From: Acanthochromis polyacanthus
Lineage: Eukaryota > Chordata > Actinopteri > Pomacentridae
Direction: 5' to 3'
NCBI RefSeq assembly: GCF_021347895.1
Contig: NC_067117.1
Location: 16,897,858 to 16,961,857 of the forward strand
Length of the DNA: 64,000 bases
Shown here one piece after another: positions 12,690 to 24,965 of this stretch. The translations under genes were made by a program, and so were the position numbers. Each line of letters starts with the position of its first letter. The stretch's first letter is position 1. The notes under the pieces are model-generated. The model was given only the letters and a program-made list of their open reading frames with translations. It was not told the origin of the DNA and did no database searches.

Positions 12690-13140
12690 TAAACCACAAC
12701 TTCATCCAAGCGTGATGGAGGGATGAGGGCAGGACTTTAAGGGGGTTTCGCTGCTTTGAACACCTTGAAGTGGAGCGTGAGACATTAAAAACACGGTGAC
12801 TCCAGCCTTTAACAAACCATCACCATCAACTGTGGGAACATTCGCTGGTTATGTTTTTTTATATTTTCAGACATTTTAAGGCTTTTTTAAAAAAATATTT
12901 TGTTTAGTTTCCTTTTTGATTTTTGACATCGTAGAATTGATCAGCAGTGTGATCCTCACACCACAGCTGCTTGTAATTTTATAGTCTGAGGACATATAGT
13001 ATAAAAAAAACATACTGTGCTTAGATGGGAAGATGCTAACCAACTGATCATGTAGAAATCAGTGTCTGCATTTTTGTTTATTTTTTATAGCAAATGTCAC
13101 AGATTGCAGATCGTGATAACATTTCTGCAAAGTTGACCCC
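12690..13140. repeat. Tandem duplication, unit A
   Basis: The unit starts AAACCACAACTTCATCCAAG and ends near CACAGATTGCAGATCG with TTTCTGCAAAG. Long near-identical blocks recur in unit B 454-473 bases downstream: the start block through CTTTGAACACCTTGAA, CACCATCAACT-TGGGAACATT, and GAATTGATCAGCAGTGTGAT with the following block. The middle part has diverged or been replaced. No open frame spans it. Confidence 0.85.
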
Positions 13141-13144
13141 TTTT

Positions 13145-13607
13145 AAACCACAACTTCATCATCCAAGCGTGATGGAGGGATGAGGGCAGGACTTTAAGGG
13201 GGTTTCAGTGCTTTGAACACCTTGAACTGACGAGTGACTTTCATTGTGGGTACAACCTATTTGGACTGTTGATTAAACAAGATAAGCTTTTTAAAGAACT
13301 CACCATCAACTCTGGGAACATTTGCTGGCTATTTTTTTAAAATATATTTTCAGTAATTTTAAGGCATTTTTTGAAATATTTTGCTTAGTTTCCTATTTGA
13401 TTTTTGCTGTCATAGAATTGATCAGCAGTGTGATCCTCACACACTGCAGCTGTTTGTAACTGTATAGCATGAGGACATAAAGTATAAAAAGCATACTGTT
13501 GACCTAGTGATCAGCAATGTGGATATCGGTATCTGTATTTTTCTTTTTTTCTTTTTTTTTTGCAGTGGATGTCACAGATTGCAGATTGTAATAACTTTTC
13601 TGCAAAG
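13145..13607. repeat. Tandem duplication, unit B
   Basis: Second copy of the 12690-13140 unit in the same orientation and almost abutting it. Small indels are seen (an extra CATC near 13163, T-run length changes), showing the duplication is not very recent. Function unknown. Confidence 0.85.
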
Positions 13608-15095
13608 CCCAGCCTGTGGTTAAGCTCACTATTCCTTTTAAATTTCTGTGTTGAAGGACTGTGTTGCTTTAGTGAGCTGTGCATCAGCTGCTTCGCCTTA
13701 ATTCTGCAAACACTGCAAGCCAATTATCGATGATTAGGAGCTGTGAAGACTCCAGTCAGAATCATATGAACTTTATGGAGGATGTGTGTCATGTTTGTCA
13801 TATTCATTATGAGAATGCAGCACATTTTGTCACTCTCTTCACCCCTCAGTCTCACCCAGTAGCTCTGCCATCTTCATAGTAGAAACAGCTCTTTTATGGT
13901 TGAAGTCATGACTTCACCTCGTACAGTTAGTTCCTCTAAACAGTTTCTGCTAGGAAGCGTTCTCACATTAGCTGAAGTGAACCTCCCGTGTGTGCTGGAA
14001 TGCAACCATCGCTACATTCCTGTTCTCATCTGGTTAATAATCGACCAGACAAGCCTCACAGTTTTTATTTGACAACAGCTCATACGTCCGAGAGCCAGTT
14101 TTCACAAGGAGTGAGATAATGGCGCTCATGACATCAGAGACTAACAAATAGGCCGTCGCAGGAAACGCCTTAGACCTGCTATGATGTGTGCGTACTCATG
14201 CTGTGGCAGACTATGACTACACCTGTCTGTGAGGTCAAGGTGGCAAGTCACACCTGAATCACTGAGGCAACAGGTCACAAGATTAAGTAATGGGCAGCCT
14301 ATGGAAAGCTTTTGTTAGTGCTGTTTGCCTTTAGATTTAGTTTTGACTACTCATTTATTGCTTTTCTGTGTAGGTTGATGTCTAGTTGCTTGTAATTGCA
14401 TTTTAAATTAGGGTTTCCTTCCTGTGAGCTTTAACAGTGTGCTGTCTGAATTCATACTGCTTTGGTCGTATGAAGCTCCGTTGATTAAAACTAGCTTCAT
14501 TAAATTACAGCAAAGTGCCGTGGAATAGCGTGTACCTCTTTGTTTTCTTTGATATGATTTGCCATTTTATCTTGGAGGTGTGTTTTTCCGAATTCCTTCT
14601 CACTGTTCTCGTTCAAATTTAACCAAAAGGGATCAGTTTTCATCATGTACGAAGACTTTCATTATTCTATACAAACAATTCAATCATTTGGCCACTAATT
14701 GGGAAAGAAAGTATCTCTGATTTCTGTAAAATTCAGGGGCCCTTAACGGATCATAAATTTATATAAAAATGCAGTACTGTGGCTTTAATGCCACTGCTTT
14801 TCTCTCTCTGTAGTCGCTGTGTCGTCTTGAGCAGTGTCCAACCTACCACACCATCTGATTGCTTACAGATAACAACTTATCAATACTCAAGGACAAATGT
14901 CAAAAACTTACCTTTTAATTAACTTTATACAGAATCAATATATAAAGGCATTTAAGCAAAGTTTTGTATTGAAGTTGCTGTTTTTCTGAATTTTAAAGTC
15001 AAAGTTTTTAAATTTTACTGCAAATGCGTATTTGCTTCAAATCTGATTTATTAATCTCTTAATCGGTGCCGGAGAAAACAATATCTGTCTCCCAG
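13608..15095. other. Presumed inava intron 1, last part
   Basis: AT-rich DNA with no exon or repeat recognised before the acceptor of the first coding exon. Confidence 0.4.
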
Positions 15096-15187
15096 GAATT
15101 GCTCCTAACCCTAAAATCTTACTTTACAGGACATGTTGTGACTCTACATTCACCTGAAGAACAGCAACAAGAATTTGATCCACTGAC
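15096..15187 (+). promoter_or_regulatory. inava: inava 5'UTR part of first coding exon
   Basis: Two candidate splice acceptors precede the start codon: CTGTCTCCCAG (exon from 15096) and TCTTACTTTACAG (exon from 15130). The second has the better polypyrimidine context. Neither exon version contains an ATG in the inava frame before 15188. The longer form, if used, leaves an out-of-frame ATG at 15133. Confidence 0.55.
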
Positions 15188-18100
15188 ATGGAAGGCAATG
15201 GAGAGATCAGCGACACTGACAGCGGCATCATCCTTCATTCAGGTAAAACACTTTCAGAGTCTCTCCATAAAGTGCACATATATATATATCGTCGCACAAT
15301 TAATGCAACACATGAAAGAATTGGACAGCCTCTCTAAATCACTTTAAGAATTAAAACTTTTCCAAAGTCTGAACAATTGCTTATTAAAATGTTCTGTTAA
15401 ATCTTTGCTAGAGGCCCAAATCAACATAATAATCAACTTTAAGGCTTAACACACACACAGCTGTATACAGGTAAACTTTTCACACCACCTGCTTTGACAA
15501 CCTCTAGAAGAAGACACATTTGAAACACCTCACAGCTCTTATTTTGCCGTATTTGTGTTCATCGGGTGACCACTCATCATTGTAGAAAAAACAAATGGCA
15601 GACGGTCAACAGCAATCACTCACAGTACCACGTACACCACCAATCATAATATTGTGCCTTATTGACTCATTATCTGTCATGTAATACAGCTGTTACTTGT
15701 TTGTCTATTTAATCAACATCTGTACTATTTCATATACTTTTCAGTTTCAAATTTTCAAATTTTATGGTTTTCACACTTGACTTGAGGCATTCACAAATTT
15801 AGTTTTTCCAGATCCCATATGTGAACAATACCATAGAGTTAACAGTAAACATCATCCATGTTGTTTTTTAGGCCCTGCACTGATTTATTCCGGTCTTTCT
15901 GACATTCCTTGCGCTCTAATTGAGCCACGTGAAGTCTGCTCTATACAATGAAAAAGTGTCAGTCGGCAAAGAATAGGGGGTTTGTGACTGTAGGAAGAGG
16001 AATTCTTTGGCCTATTGTGGTGCTGTCACACGTCTTTCCTGTCGCACATCAGATGTTTGTCAGTACCTGCAGGGATTCTGTTAATAATCTCTGAAGGTAT
16101 GTGGCGCTCAATGCATTTAGCCTGATGCCACTCCCACTGCTCCGAGACTAATCTGAATGTCATCAGTCACCAAGGCTACCGACGGCACCGGTCCAACACT
16201 AACATTGTTTATCGCAACCAAGATCCCGACACTGATTTTGCAGTTTCAGTGTAACTAGTGAAAACAAAGATAACAACAAATGGTACATTGTGTTGTCTGC
16301 TTCCTGACCCACAGAGTTAAACTAATAATATTTACAAGGCAACAGAAAACAGTGCAGAAATGGAGATAAAAATAACATGGAAGCAAATTAATAAAATGAT
16401 TTGGATTTTTTAAGTGGTATAAATGTATGTATATTACAGCAAATAATTCGTAAGCAGTCTTGGTGTTCTTTTTCTGTTGTTTAATTGATTGTCTTGGTTG
16501 TTGCTGTGGGTGTGTTTCAAGGTTACGTATTTGTTCACACTCATAATGCACACATGCACACTAAGTTGCTGCTGTAATGCAGTGTTCAGCGGCATGATGC
16601 CAATAAAAAACTGAACATGTTAAGCCTTACAAAAGTAGATTTGGTGCAGGGCTCCTGTTTTGGATTGAATGATATTCAGGCAGTAAACTGCTAGCTCTGT
16701 CTATGTGCTGGGTTTACATGCTTTTGTGTTGAAAAGTTTGATTACAGAAGCTTAAGCATTCAAATGCATCACTCTGTGTTTCTAGATTTGATGCATTAAT
16801 GGATATGATTAAGTATCAGAATGTGAATCTGAATATCAAGTAAAATATTAATGAGATTTAGTTTTTATAGTTTTTGATTCCAGCGTCTAAATCCATTGAC
16901 TTTGGGTTTGTTCATCGGTGTAAAATAAACAATTTTACAGCTCCAGAAACCAGCGATATTCTCCTGTCAGTTAATGGATGGTCATTAACTGAAGTCCAAC
17001 TGGTTCTACTGATCTTTATATGATCCTTTTTGGATTTGAATCAAGCATATTTTCTTTTGGTTTTGCTTTGAGTTCTATCTCCTCTTAGTATTTACATAGT
17101 TAAAGTGTTGACAGGTAATTGGCGGTCACAGTTAAGTCTCATGATCTCATATGAGCCAATTTGCTTCTTTTGTGTTGCATGACGCAGGCTCCGACAGCCC
17201 AACAACACACACGAAGGATGTGACCACACACACACGGGCCATGAAAGTTAAACATCAAGATCTCCGAGACCGCCTGGAGATCTGCATACTGGAGCTGAAG
17301 AAACTCTGCATCCGAGAAGCTGTAAGTAATCTGCAGATCAACAACAGATCAACACTTAAACCTAATGAGGCCGCATTGGAAAATTACACTGCAAACATGC
17401 CACAGAACAAATGAGTCACATAGTTATGATGTTTGAAGTCTTTCTAAAGGTTTTAGTAGACCTAGACAAAGTAAAACTGATGACCGTTGTTTTCTAATTA
17501 GGTTAGCTGGTACGCTGTGTACTTACCATAAAGCTGATGATTCAGCAGCTTTTTTTTATATAAAGGATTAAATTTGGTGGGGTAGTTTTGTGCTGGATTT
17601 TGATTACTCATTTTTCTGCAAGTTAACAAAGTAACCTGTCAGAGGGACATTTCATGCATGTTTGCCGACATCCTCACTAATGTGGAAGACAGAGAAAAGA
17701 CTGTCCACAGGCCAATCGAGTTGGCAAATAAATGCCAGATCACAGGACAATCACAGGGTGCAGTTTTTAAGCACTCTGTTTTCAAACCACGTCAAGAAAA
17801 GACTGGAGATTAGAGCCTCTTGAGCTCTTGGCTATTTTTTTTTAAACTTTACATCTACAAAAAACGTCCCGGCAACTGTATGGCCAAAACAAACAACCTC
17901 AGGCTTTGGGTAAGACTCACTCATGAGGATGTGGAATCTCCTTATCACCAGACCACAGTGTCATTTGAAAAACTTCAGCATTTTTACCTCCTCTTCATCA
18001 GAACTCTAAATTTAGTGAAATAATCAGCAGCAGTGAGTCAGTGACACTGATGTTGTTGAACTGTCTCAGCTGCAGCAGAAATGAAACCCAACAAATGCTA

Positions 18101-21100
18101 CATCCAGCTTAGTCACGGCTCTACCAGGCAGCTTCTTCAGTGAATGTGCCACACTTAGTAACGTTTTTCTGACAGATAGAGCCTGGTTCTAGGACCTTCA
18201 GGATGGAAGAAGCTAAAAAAATGCCACTTTAAAGAGGTCAAAATGGTGACAGCGTGTGAATATTGGACAAAGAAAAGAAACCCAGTGATGCTTTACAAAT
18301 CTGTCTCCATTATCTTCAACTTGGCCTTGATGTCACAGTCAACCGTCAAAAAGAAAGGAAACAAAGGACGTTTTAATCTATTCACCTGTCCTGTCACCGT
18401 GCTTGACCCTTCAGGTTTATTGTTCAGTGAAATTTGACCAGCCAGTGTGGCTGCAGTGAGATTTTCCTGAAGGTATAATAGCTTCTGGAAAACTATCCTG
18501 GTGTTTCAGTTGGTTAAATGTTCCCATACCAGCCTGAGTTTGAATCCAGCATGAGAGTTTTGTCCTGTGTCGTCCCTGCAAGTCTTTTCTGCCTCTCCTT
18601 TTCTGTCTCTGCACTGAGTATTATCTCATGAGGGCTAAGAATTTCCTCATACAGCTATTTCAAAACTGGACACATATGCAGATTGAGGCATGTTGCTGCC
18701 ATGCATGGGTGCTCCAGGGTAAAATCCCAGGACCGATCATTCTTTCCTGTTGACACTCGGGCTGGGCACTCCTGTTGGGACATGCTTAGGTGAGCTAGTG
18801 GGAGTCATGATACCCCTCCCTTCTCTCAATGACAAAGAATAACAAAGCTCATTGGCCGCATTCAACGTTTTTTTTTTTTCTGCCTGTAAAGGTGGATGTC
18901 TCAGAGTGACTCAAGGTGAGGGAGTTTTTTTTTTTTTTGTTTGTTTTTTTTTTGGACTGTTTCCTAATAACATCAGTGGGAGTGCGTTCTCATGCTCAGG
19001 TTTGATTCGGATGCAGATACTGGAAGAGTGAAACTTAAAGAATGTGTCGTGAAAGGAAATCTCTGCAGAATTGTGCAACCAAATCTCTTGACTTGTATGT
19101 CTGAACATGCAGCAGAGCAGAAGTAGATACTTTCCATCATATTGAAACTTCCATAGAAATGGCTGAATGAACTCTATGGAGAATTACACAGAATCTAAAC
19201 TGAAAGGACTTACTGATGTTGATTCAGGACAAGTCTTTATTTTGATTAACTATTTAATCAAGCCTTTCTGTACTCAATAAAATAAGCTTTTAGCCATATT
19301 TAGGTATTGCTTTGTGGACAGTTGGATTTAAACTGTATTCATGTGTTGTAGGAGCTGACAGGCCGGCTGTCAGAAGATTACCCTCTACTGCCAGGAGAAA
19401 AGCCTCCACAGATCCACAGACGTATTGGAGCTGCGTTTAAACTGGACGAGCAAAATATCCCTCAAGGAGCAGAGGTATAAGCAACATTTAGATACTAAAA
19501 GATAGAAGGATGTCCTTTTTTAAAAAATGCATAAACCTCAAGGATATACTTTGCTTTAGCTTCACACTGGTGTCTTCCTCTGCCAAAACCTTTACAGGAC
19601 TCAGAACTGAGCTTAGTCGATGCAGAATTAGCACTTCAGATGAAGATATATGAAGCTGCACGCAAGCTCTGCGAAGAGGAGCACCTGAGTAAGGCTGTGA
19701 GAAGGAGCCGTTTACAGCAGTGCAAAAGAGAGGAGAAGAAACTCAAACAGCTCCAAGAGACGTCCTTCCAGCTAAGACTGGAGCATGGTAGATCATCGCC
19801 ACTCCCTGCTTTTAATATTACACAACAAGGTGAGACACCCGGCCTGGACACAAAGACATCAGCTGTCTTTTATGGTTCTTGAGTTGGGAATGGTTTCATT
19901 TTCAATTCATAAGTTAAAATACCTTAATTAAATACTCCTTTGCTCATAAATGTCTCTTTTGTTTTTCAGATCTTGGCACATCAGATGACAGCTCTCTGTC
20001 CGACTCTGTTGTGCAAGATGAAGGTATGACTTAACTTCTCCTGTTTTTTTTGGTCTTCTGTTGGTGAGAGTAAGCACAACACTAACCTTTTGTGGTTTAA
20101 AAGCTTAACAGTGTTTGTCACATGACCACTTATACATAACACGTAAAAATACGACATAGTCCGGTAAGTATCTTGAATAAAGAAGTTCTCATGGGTTCTT
20201 TCTCTTAAAAAAGTTGCTCCCTAAAAAGGAGAGAAGTTGTGGTGAAGATTTGTGTTTCAGCACTAAAGCCTTTACCACTCACAACATAATTTCTGTGTTT
20301 TTCCAGAAGTCACAAGCCAGTCGTCTCAGCCATCCTCAGGACTCCCTTATCCAGTAGAAGCAGATCCTCCCCAACCTCCCCCTGCATCCTCACACTCCTC
20401 TGTAGACGGCTCCTACATGTCTCCGTCTGTGGCTAAGCAATCCCTGCAGCTGAACCTGCCTCAGTCTCCCCTCGCCAGCCTTGACTCCAAATTGAGTTCA
20501 GACTCGAGTCCTCTGTACGACCTCCCTCCCATCCAGCACTCCCCGTGGACAGAGTCTAGTCTTGACCAACCGTACCAGAAGAGCAAGAAGTCGCGCTCCT
20601 CCAGTAAGACGAGGTAACGCTGATCAGCCATCATGACTCCTTTCCTGTTCATCAAGTTTTTAGCATTAGCTGAACAAACTATTCTTTGTGATATTATGTA
20701 AGAGAAATTAATTACAACTGTGAGAATGTTATTATATGCAGTGAATATGTCAACACTGTAAAAAAAAAAAGATCTTTTAGGTCAAAATAAATTTTCCTCA
20801 TCTACTCTGACGATTAAATTTCCAATAGAAAGCTTGTCTTTATGACTGTCTCTAGTGCTCTGAGTTAGAGTACAGGTTTTGTGATGCTCAAAAATGTGCA
20901 ACACTGCCATCTACTTCTGCAGTGCTGCTATGACAGTCGACTGGTAGAGCCAACACAGAACAATAAATCTTTGTCAGTTATAAAGAGACCTTGGCACAGA
21001 ATTGTAATTCACTGTCCGATAGGCTCCCACCTCTGAAAACCTTCAGCCTCAGATAATGTGGATTTTTCTTGGTCGGTGTAATGGATTATAGTGCTGCACA

Positions 21101-23394
21101 CATTTACCAGAGTCTCTAATGGCGTCAGCCACAGTGTTTAAGCGCTGTATCATCAATAATTCTTTGAGATATGTTAAAACCCTAAGCATCAAGATGTAAA
21201 TTTATCACAGACACAGTCAGACAAATACAATATGCAGGGACCTTTTATATGATAGTAAATTCCTTGAAGTCATGTGCATGTTTTCAAGATTTTTCTTTAG
21301 TTTTGATGTCTGCTGTCGTGAATAAAGCTTTTTAAAACTTTCTTACGATATAGATAAACATGGAAAAATACAGGAAACAGCTTCCACCTTATACCAATAC
21401 ACATAGAACTCATGTCATATGTTCATAACATTTATATTCTGTCATTTTGTGTGCTCAGTAGTCCTGCCAAAACCGAACTGCTGCCACCGTTGGAGACTTG
21501 CTTAGCACAAGCTGGTCTGCCGGTCCAACTCTCCCATCTGAGGCTGAGCCGAACACAGTCAAACAGCACTCCCTCCACACCAGAGATGCGTGTGCACCGA
21601 CAGCTTTCCCTCAGGTAGCTGCACCTCATACACACTTGCAGAACTGCACGCATGCATGTGTGGTACATAAAACCAAATACAAATGACAGATACATTTTAA
21701 CTGTGCACATATGCATATGGATATATTTGCAGTTTCTATGCAGAGTAACCTTGTTTATTTACTTGCTATATATAATTGTTGTGTTTTGCACAGACTGTCC
21801 AGTGAATCTTCATTTGACAAGGATCGCGGTCGCGCCAGGGGTCCAAGGAGGAGACTGACGGAGTACGCAATAACTTTACCACAGACTCCTTTACCTCCAA
21901 TGAACCTGGGACACCATGCCAACTCTGAGGATAGCAACTCTGAACACTCGTTTACATCCTACAATAGCTCTCCATGTCAGGAGTCGCCTGGTGATTTGCC
22001 CAAATATCAATGTGCATTCCCAACATCGAGCCCAGTTGCCGGTTATGGACCTCCAGCTTTCTCACCCTCTGGTTTTTACCACAACCCTAGACACATGTCC
22101 AGCCCCAATATTCAGAACACGTATTACAACAAAGAGATGGTCTACCCAGCTGATAGGGACATGTCTCCAAGCTATTACCCCCAGCAAGCTCCTTGTTCCC
22201 CAAACAGATATGAATATTGGTATAAAGACGCTGCCGTACCCCACCAGAGATCACAGAGGCCTTTACCTCCTGAGGTCAGACTCACACCTCCAGCACAATG
22301 GGACCATCCACAGTACCGCTCGAACTGCCTCCCACGACAAGTAGTGAATGAACAGCTGAAGTCGTGGCACCGGCGCAGTCAGCTCAAAGCCCCCAGGTCT
22401 CGTTCTCTGGACAGACAGGGAGCAGTCAGAATGAAAAACACGTCGGCTCGAGAGTCACCGTGCTACCCGAATCAGAAGTACCATGACCAGGTAAACAGAC
22501 AAAACTGTCTGATTTGACACTCTAACCAACAGTAAAGGAATGACAGTACAATTACTGATGGCTGAATACCATTTAGTTGTTTCAGGTTCTTGCTATGCTG
22601 GCTCACTGCCATTAATTAAAGGGACACTACACCTAATGAACTTTGAACAGTGATGTAGATTATTTTTCTAGTTTCTTTGATTCATGTAGAAGCATCATTC
22701 CCCCTTGTCTGTCTGTTTTTAAATGCAGGCAGAGTTTTTGTAATTGGTGGAAAAATGCTTAATTTCCTCATGAAACTGAGCAGCTGTTGGTCTAAAGCTT
22801 GACTGAGACTGCTGCACTGAATCTGCCTGTGGCTGATGCCGCTGTGAGCATTTATCCTACGCTTTATGCCTGTGTCACTCTTTTGCAGTAGCAACTGAAA
22901 CGGAGCAGATAATGTCAGAGCTAGCAAATGTTAAATAGCAGTTACTTTTACTGAAATTAAGACATCAGAACAGATGGAGTCTAAACTTGGATTGGTAGAG
23001 CCATAAAAATGAGCAGAATACTGGTTATTGCATTTGCATTATGAGCAAGCCAGATACAATTACGACTTATGACATGTTTTGATTTGTCTCACAGAACGAT
23101 TATTGCATAAATCAATATAATAAGTAGACCTAAACAACCAATCTCAGCTGTAGTTATGGCGTGGATTCCACACAGACATTTGTTTAGCTGTGACCGTAAA
23201 AACCAAGCTGCACCCACATTTGCATATTACTAAATCAACTGTAAGCTATTGTATGTCATCACACTTTAATTGTGGCTTTGAAATAATTATTGTTTTTTCC
23301 TCTTGTTGACTTCCAGCTTATTCAAAGAGCAGCAGAGGACGTTCAAGGGCGCTGGGTTGTAGATGACGGCACTCACTATATCAGCCAAGTGTGA
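15188..23394 (+). CDS. inava: Innate immunity activator protein (INAVA, formerly C1orf106), 9 coding exons
   Basis: Coding exons: 15188-15242, 17188-17321, 19352-19474, 19598-19829, 19970-20023, 20307-20613, 21459-21614, 21794-22490, 23317-23394. All junctions are GT-AG, phases agree, and they give 611 residues (human about 663). The start is fixed by an in-frame TGA at 15176-15178. The N-terminus MEGNGEISDTDSGIILHSG matches human INAVA. Residues about 40-175 form the CUPID (DUF3338) domain: LEICILELKKLCIREAELTG, then RRIGAAFKL and the coiled-coil-prone AARKLCEEEHLSKAVRR. A Ser/Pro-rich disordered region follows, with SDDSSLSDS and HSPWTESSLDQPY; conserved RSRSLDRQGA lies near the end. The last four residues are ISQV, as in human, a class I PDZ-ligand form. 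INAVA binds cytohesins (ARF-GEFs) through CUPID, supports epithelial junction integrity and acts in NOD2/TRAF6-linked signalling; that is family knowledge from mammals. The FRMD4A/B and CCDC120 paralogues share CUPID but lack this N-terminus and tail. Confidence 0.94.
15243..17187 (+). other. inava intron after coding exon 1
   Basis: 1.9 kb AT-rich intron with a short TATATATATAT run near 15280. No further exon or repeat family was recognised. Confidence 0.7.
17322..19351 (+). other. inava intron after coding exon 2
   Basis: 2.0 kb intron. It carries a tRNA-derived SINE remnant at about 18497-18640 and two poly-T runs near 18870-18950. Otherwise nothing was recognised. Confidence 0.7.
18497..18640 (+). 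mobile_element. tRNA-derived SINE remnant
   Basis: TTTCAGTTGGTTAAATG resembles a tRNA A box and GAGTTTGAATCCAGC a B box (RNA polymerase III promoter), about 30 bases apart. A pyrimidine-rich body follows, with CTGCCTCTCCTTTTCTGTCT and CTCTGCACTG, an arrangement I recognise from a common teleost SINE. A-box decay and lack of a tRNA fold argue against a functional tRNA. Confidence 0.6.
20614..21458 (+). other. inava intron after coding exon 6
   Basis: 0.85 kb AT-rich intron with an A run near 20758-20770. Nothing else was recognised. Confidence 0.7.
22491..23316 (+). other. inava last intron
   Basis: 0.83 kb intron separating the large Ser/Pro-rich exon from the short exon that encodes the last 25 residues. 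Nothing else was recognised. Confidence 0.7.
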
Positions 23395-24965
23395 AAAGAA
23401 GAAGCTGGGATGAAACTGAACCTCCAATTTTCTTGTTCAACCAAAGTGAAGCGGACAGAAAATTGAGTTAGATTAACTCTGTATGCCAGAAAGGAATTGC
23501 CTTTGTTCATGATGGTTGTCATCATCCTGTTTACCTGCCTGACTGCGTTCAAGCAAACAGAGTGAGGATGAAAAATGTGGAGCATCGTAGTACAACACAA
23601 ACAACGGCCTCCAGTTTAACGCAAAGTCACAGACATCCTCAGCAAAGTTATTTTTGTCCACTCTATATGCTGTTTTGTACTAATAGATATAATTAAGCAG
23701 TAAACATTGAATTGAATGCTTATGAAATATTAGAAATGGGAAGAGGGATGAATTCAGGGGTGTTTTCATATGTGAAGACATCACATACGACATACCAGTG
23801 TGTTGTGGTTAAAGATAACAGGAGCTCCTGCACAGAAATCTGCCACTAAAATTGCTCATTGTAGTTAGAAAATTAGAAATGTGAACGTTCCATAAATGTC
23901 GTATCTCATGTAAAGTTGTTAAAAGTATTCTTAGATGAATTATGATTGTCTGGTATATTGCTTTTGGTATGTAACTTTATCAGACAATATAGTGCTGCAA
24001 TAGATGTGATAATCTGTAACTGAAAACACTGCCGATGGACTCACAACAGAGAAGTTTGCTTTTTGCAAATTGAAGGAAATGAATCCACTGTATAATAATG
24101 TATATTAGCAAAACATCCTTATGAGCACATTCTGTTAATAATGTTGACTTGATTGAATCGCCACATTCATGAACTTGAGCTGCTTAAATCTCCAGGTTTG
24201 TCCTCTTTACCACGTACTTCTGGAGGCAAATCTGTCTTGTTTTTGTACTTAAATGCGTCTGTGACTGTGTTTGTTAACTTGAATTACTAATCGACTTAAT
24301 CAGCAAGTTGGAACTAGATGTTAACGTACTCACATGGCATACAAAGTAGCAGATTAAGCGGAGTCTTGATGCTTGGCAGCTATAAGCAGGTCAAACTGAA
24401 ATTCTAATGTTTTCAGCTTTAACTGTATCTTTTCCTGTGTCTGTGTTGGTGCAGTTTTTGAGACGGCAGATCACTAGACACTAAACTCTGGTTGGCACCC
24501 GTCACAATCTGAGTGTATTTAAAAACACTACCCATATGTGATTGACGAGCAGAGGCCCACCTCTCAACTAGATCATTTGAGAACGAGAGTCAATCACTGC
24601 AAATTCAGCTACAGCTACACACTGCTCAGTGTCTCCCAGTGATCTATTTATGTATTAATTTATTGTGATTTGCACCATTTGGACCTATGGAACGTCAGAC
24701 TTGAAATAAAAGACGACATGGACCAGAGTTTGCGGAAAAAAAAATACAGTGTCTAGTTATGTATGTATGTTTAAAAAAGAAAGAAAAACAGACCACAATC
24801 ATGTTACCCTTTGTGCCTCTTTTGTTACTGTCTTTTTTTATTATAATTATTTATCGGGTACATTAGTTTAGTGGACCTAATGTGTTATTTTGCTGTTGAG
24901 AAAGATAATCTGTGAAAATGTTTTCCCTGTGGAAGTGAATAAAGAGTATCGTTTGGATATTGTGG
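23395..24965 (+). other. inava: inava 3'UTR (inferred)
   Basis: AT-rich, about 1.55 kb from the stop codon to the last strong poly(A) signal. No other gene feature interrupts it. Confidence 0.6.
24938..24943 (+). terminator. inava: Poly(A) signal AATAAA, probable end of inava
   Basis: AATAAA in GTGAATAAAGAG, followed within about 25 bases by a TGTGGAGTTTTATT GU-rich element. A second AATAAA at 24705-24710 could give a shorter 3'UTR. Confidence 0.6.

Noticed and set aside
15066..15347. Open frame overlapping the inava start exon in another frame
   Set aside because: The inava frame (ATG 15188, with upstream in-frame TGA) encodes the conserved N-terminus; this overlapping frame encodes nothing recognisable.
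18500..18560. tRNA gene
   Set aside because: Only the two promoter-box words fit; the acceptor and anticodon stems do not pair, and a SINE-type body follows.
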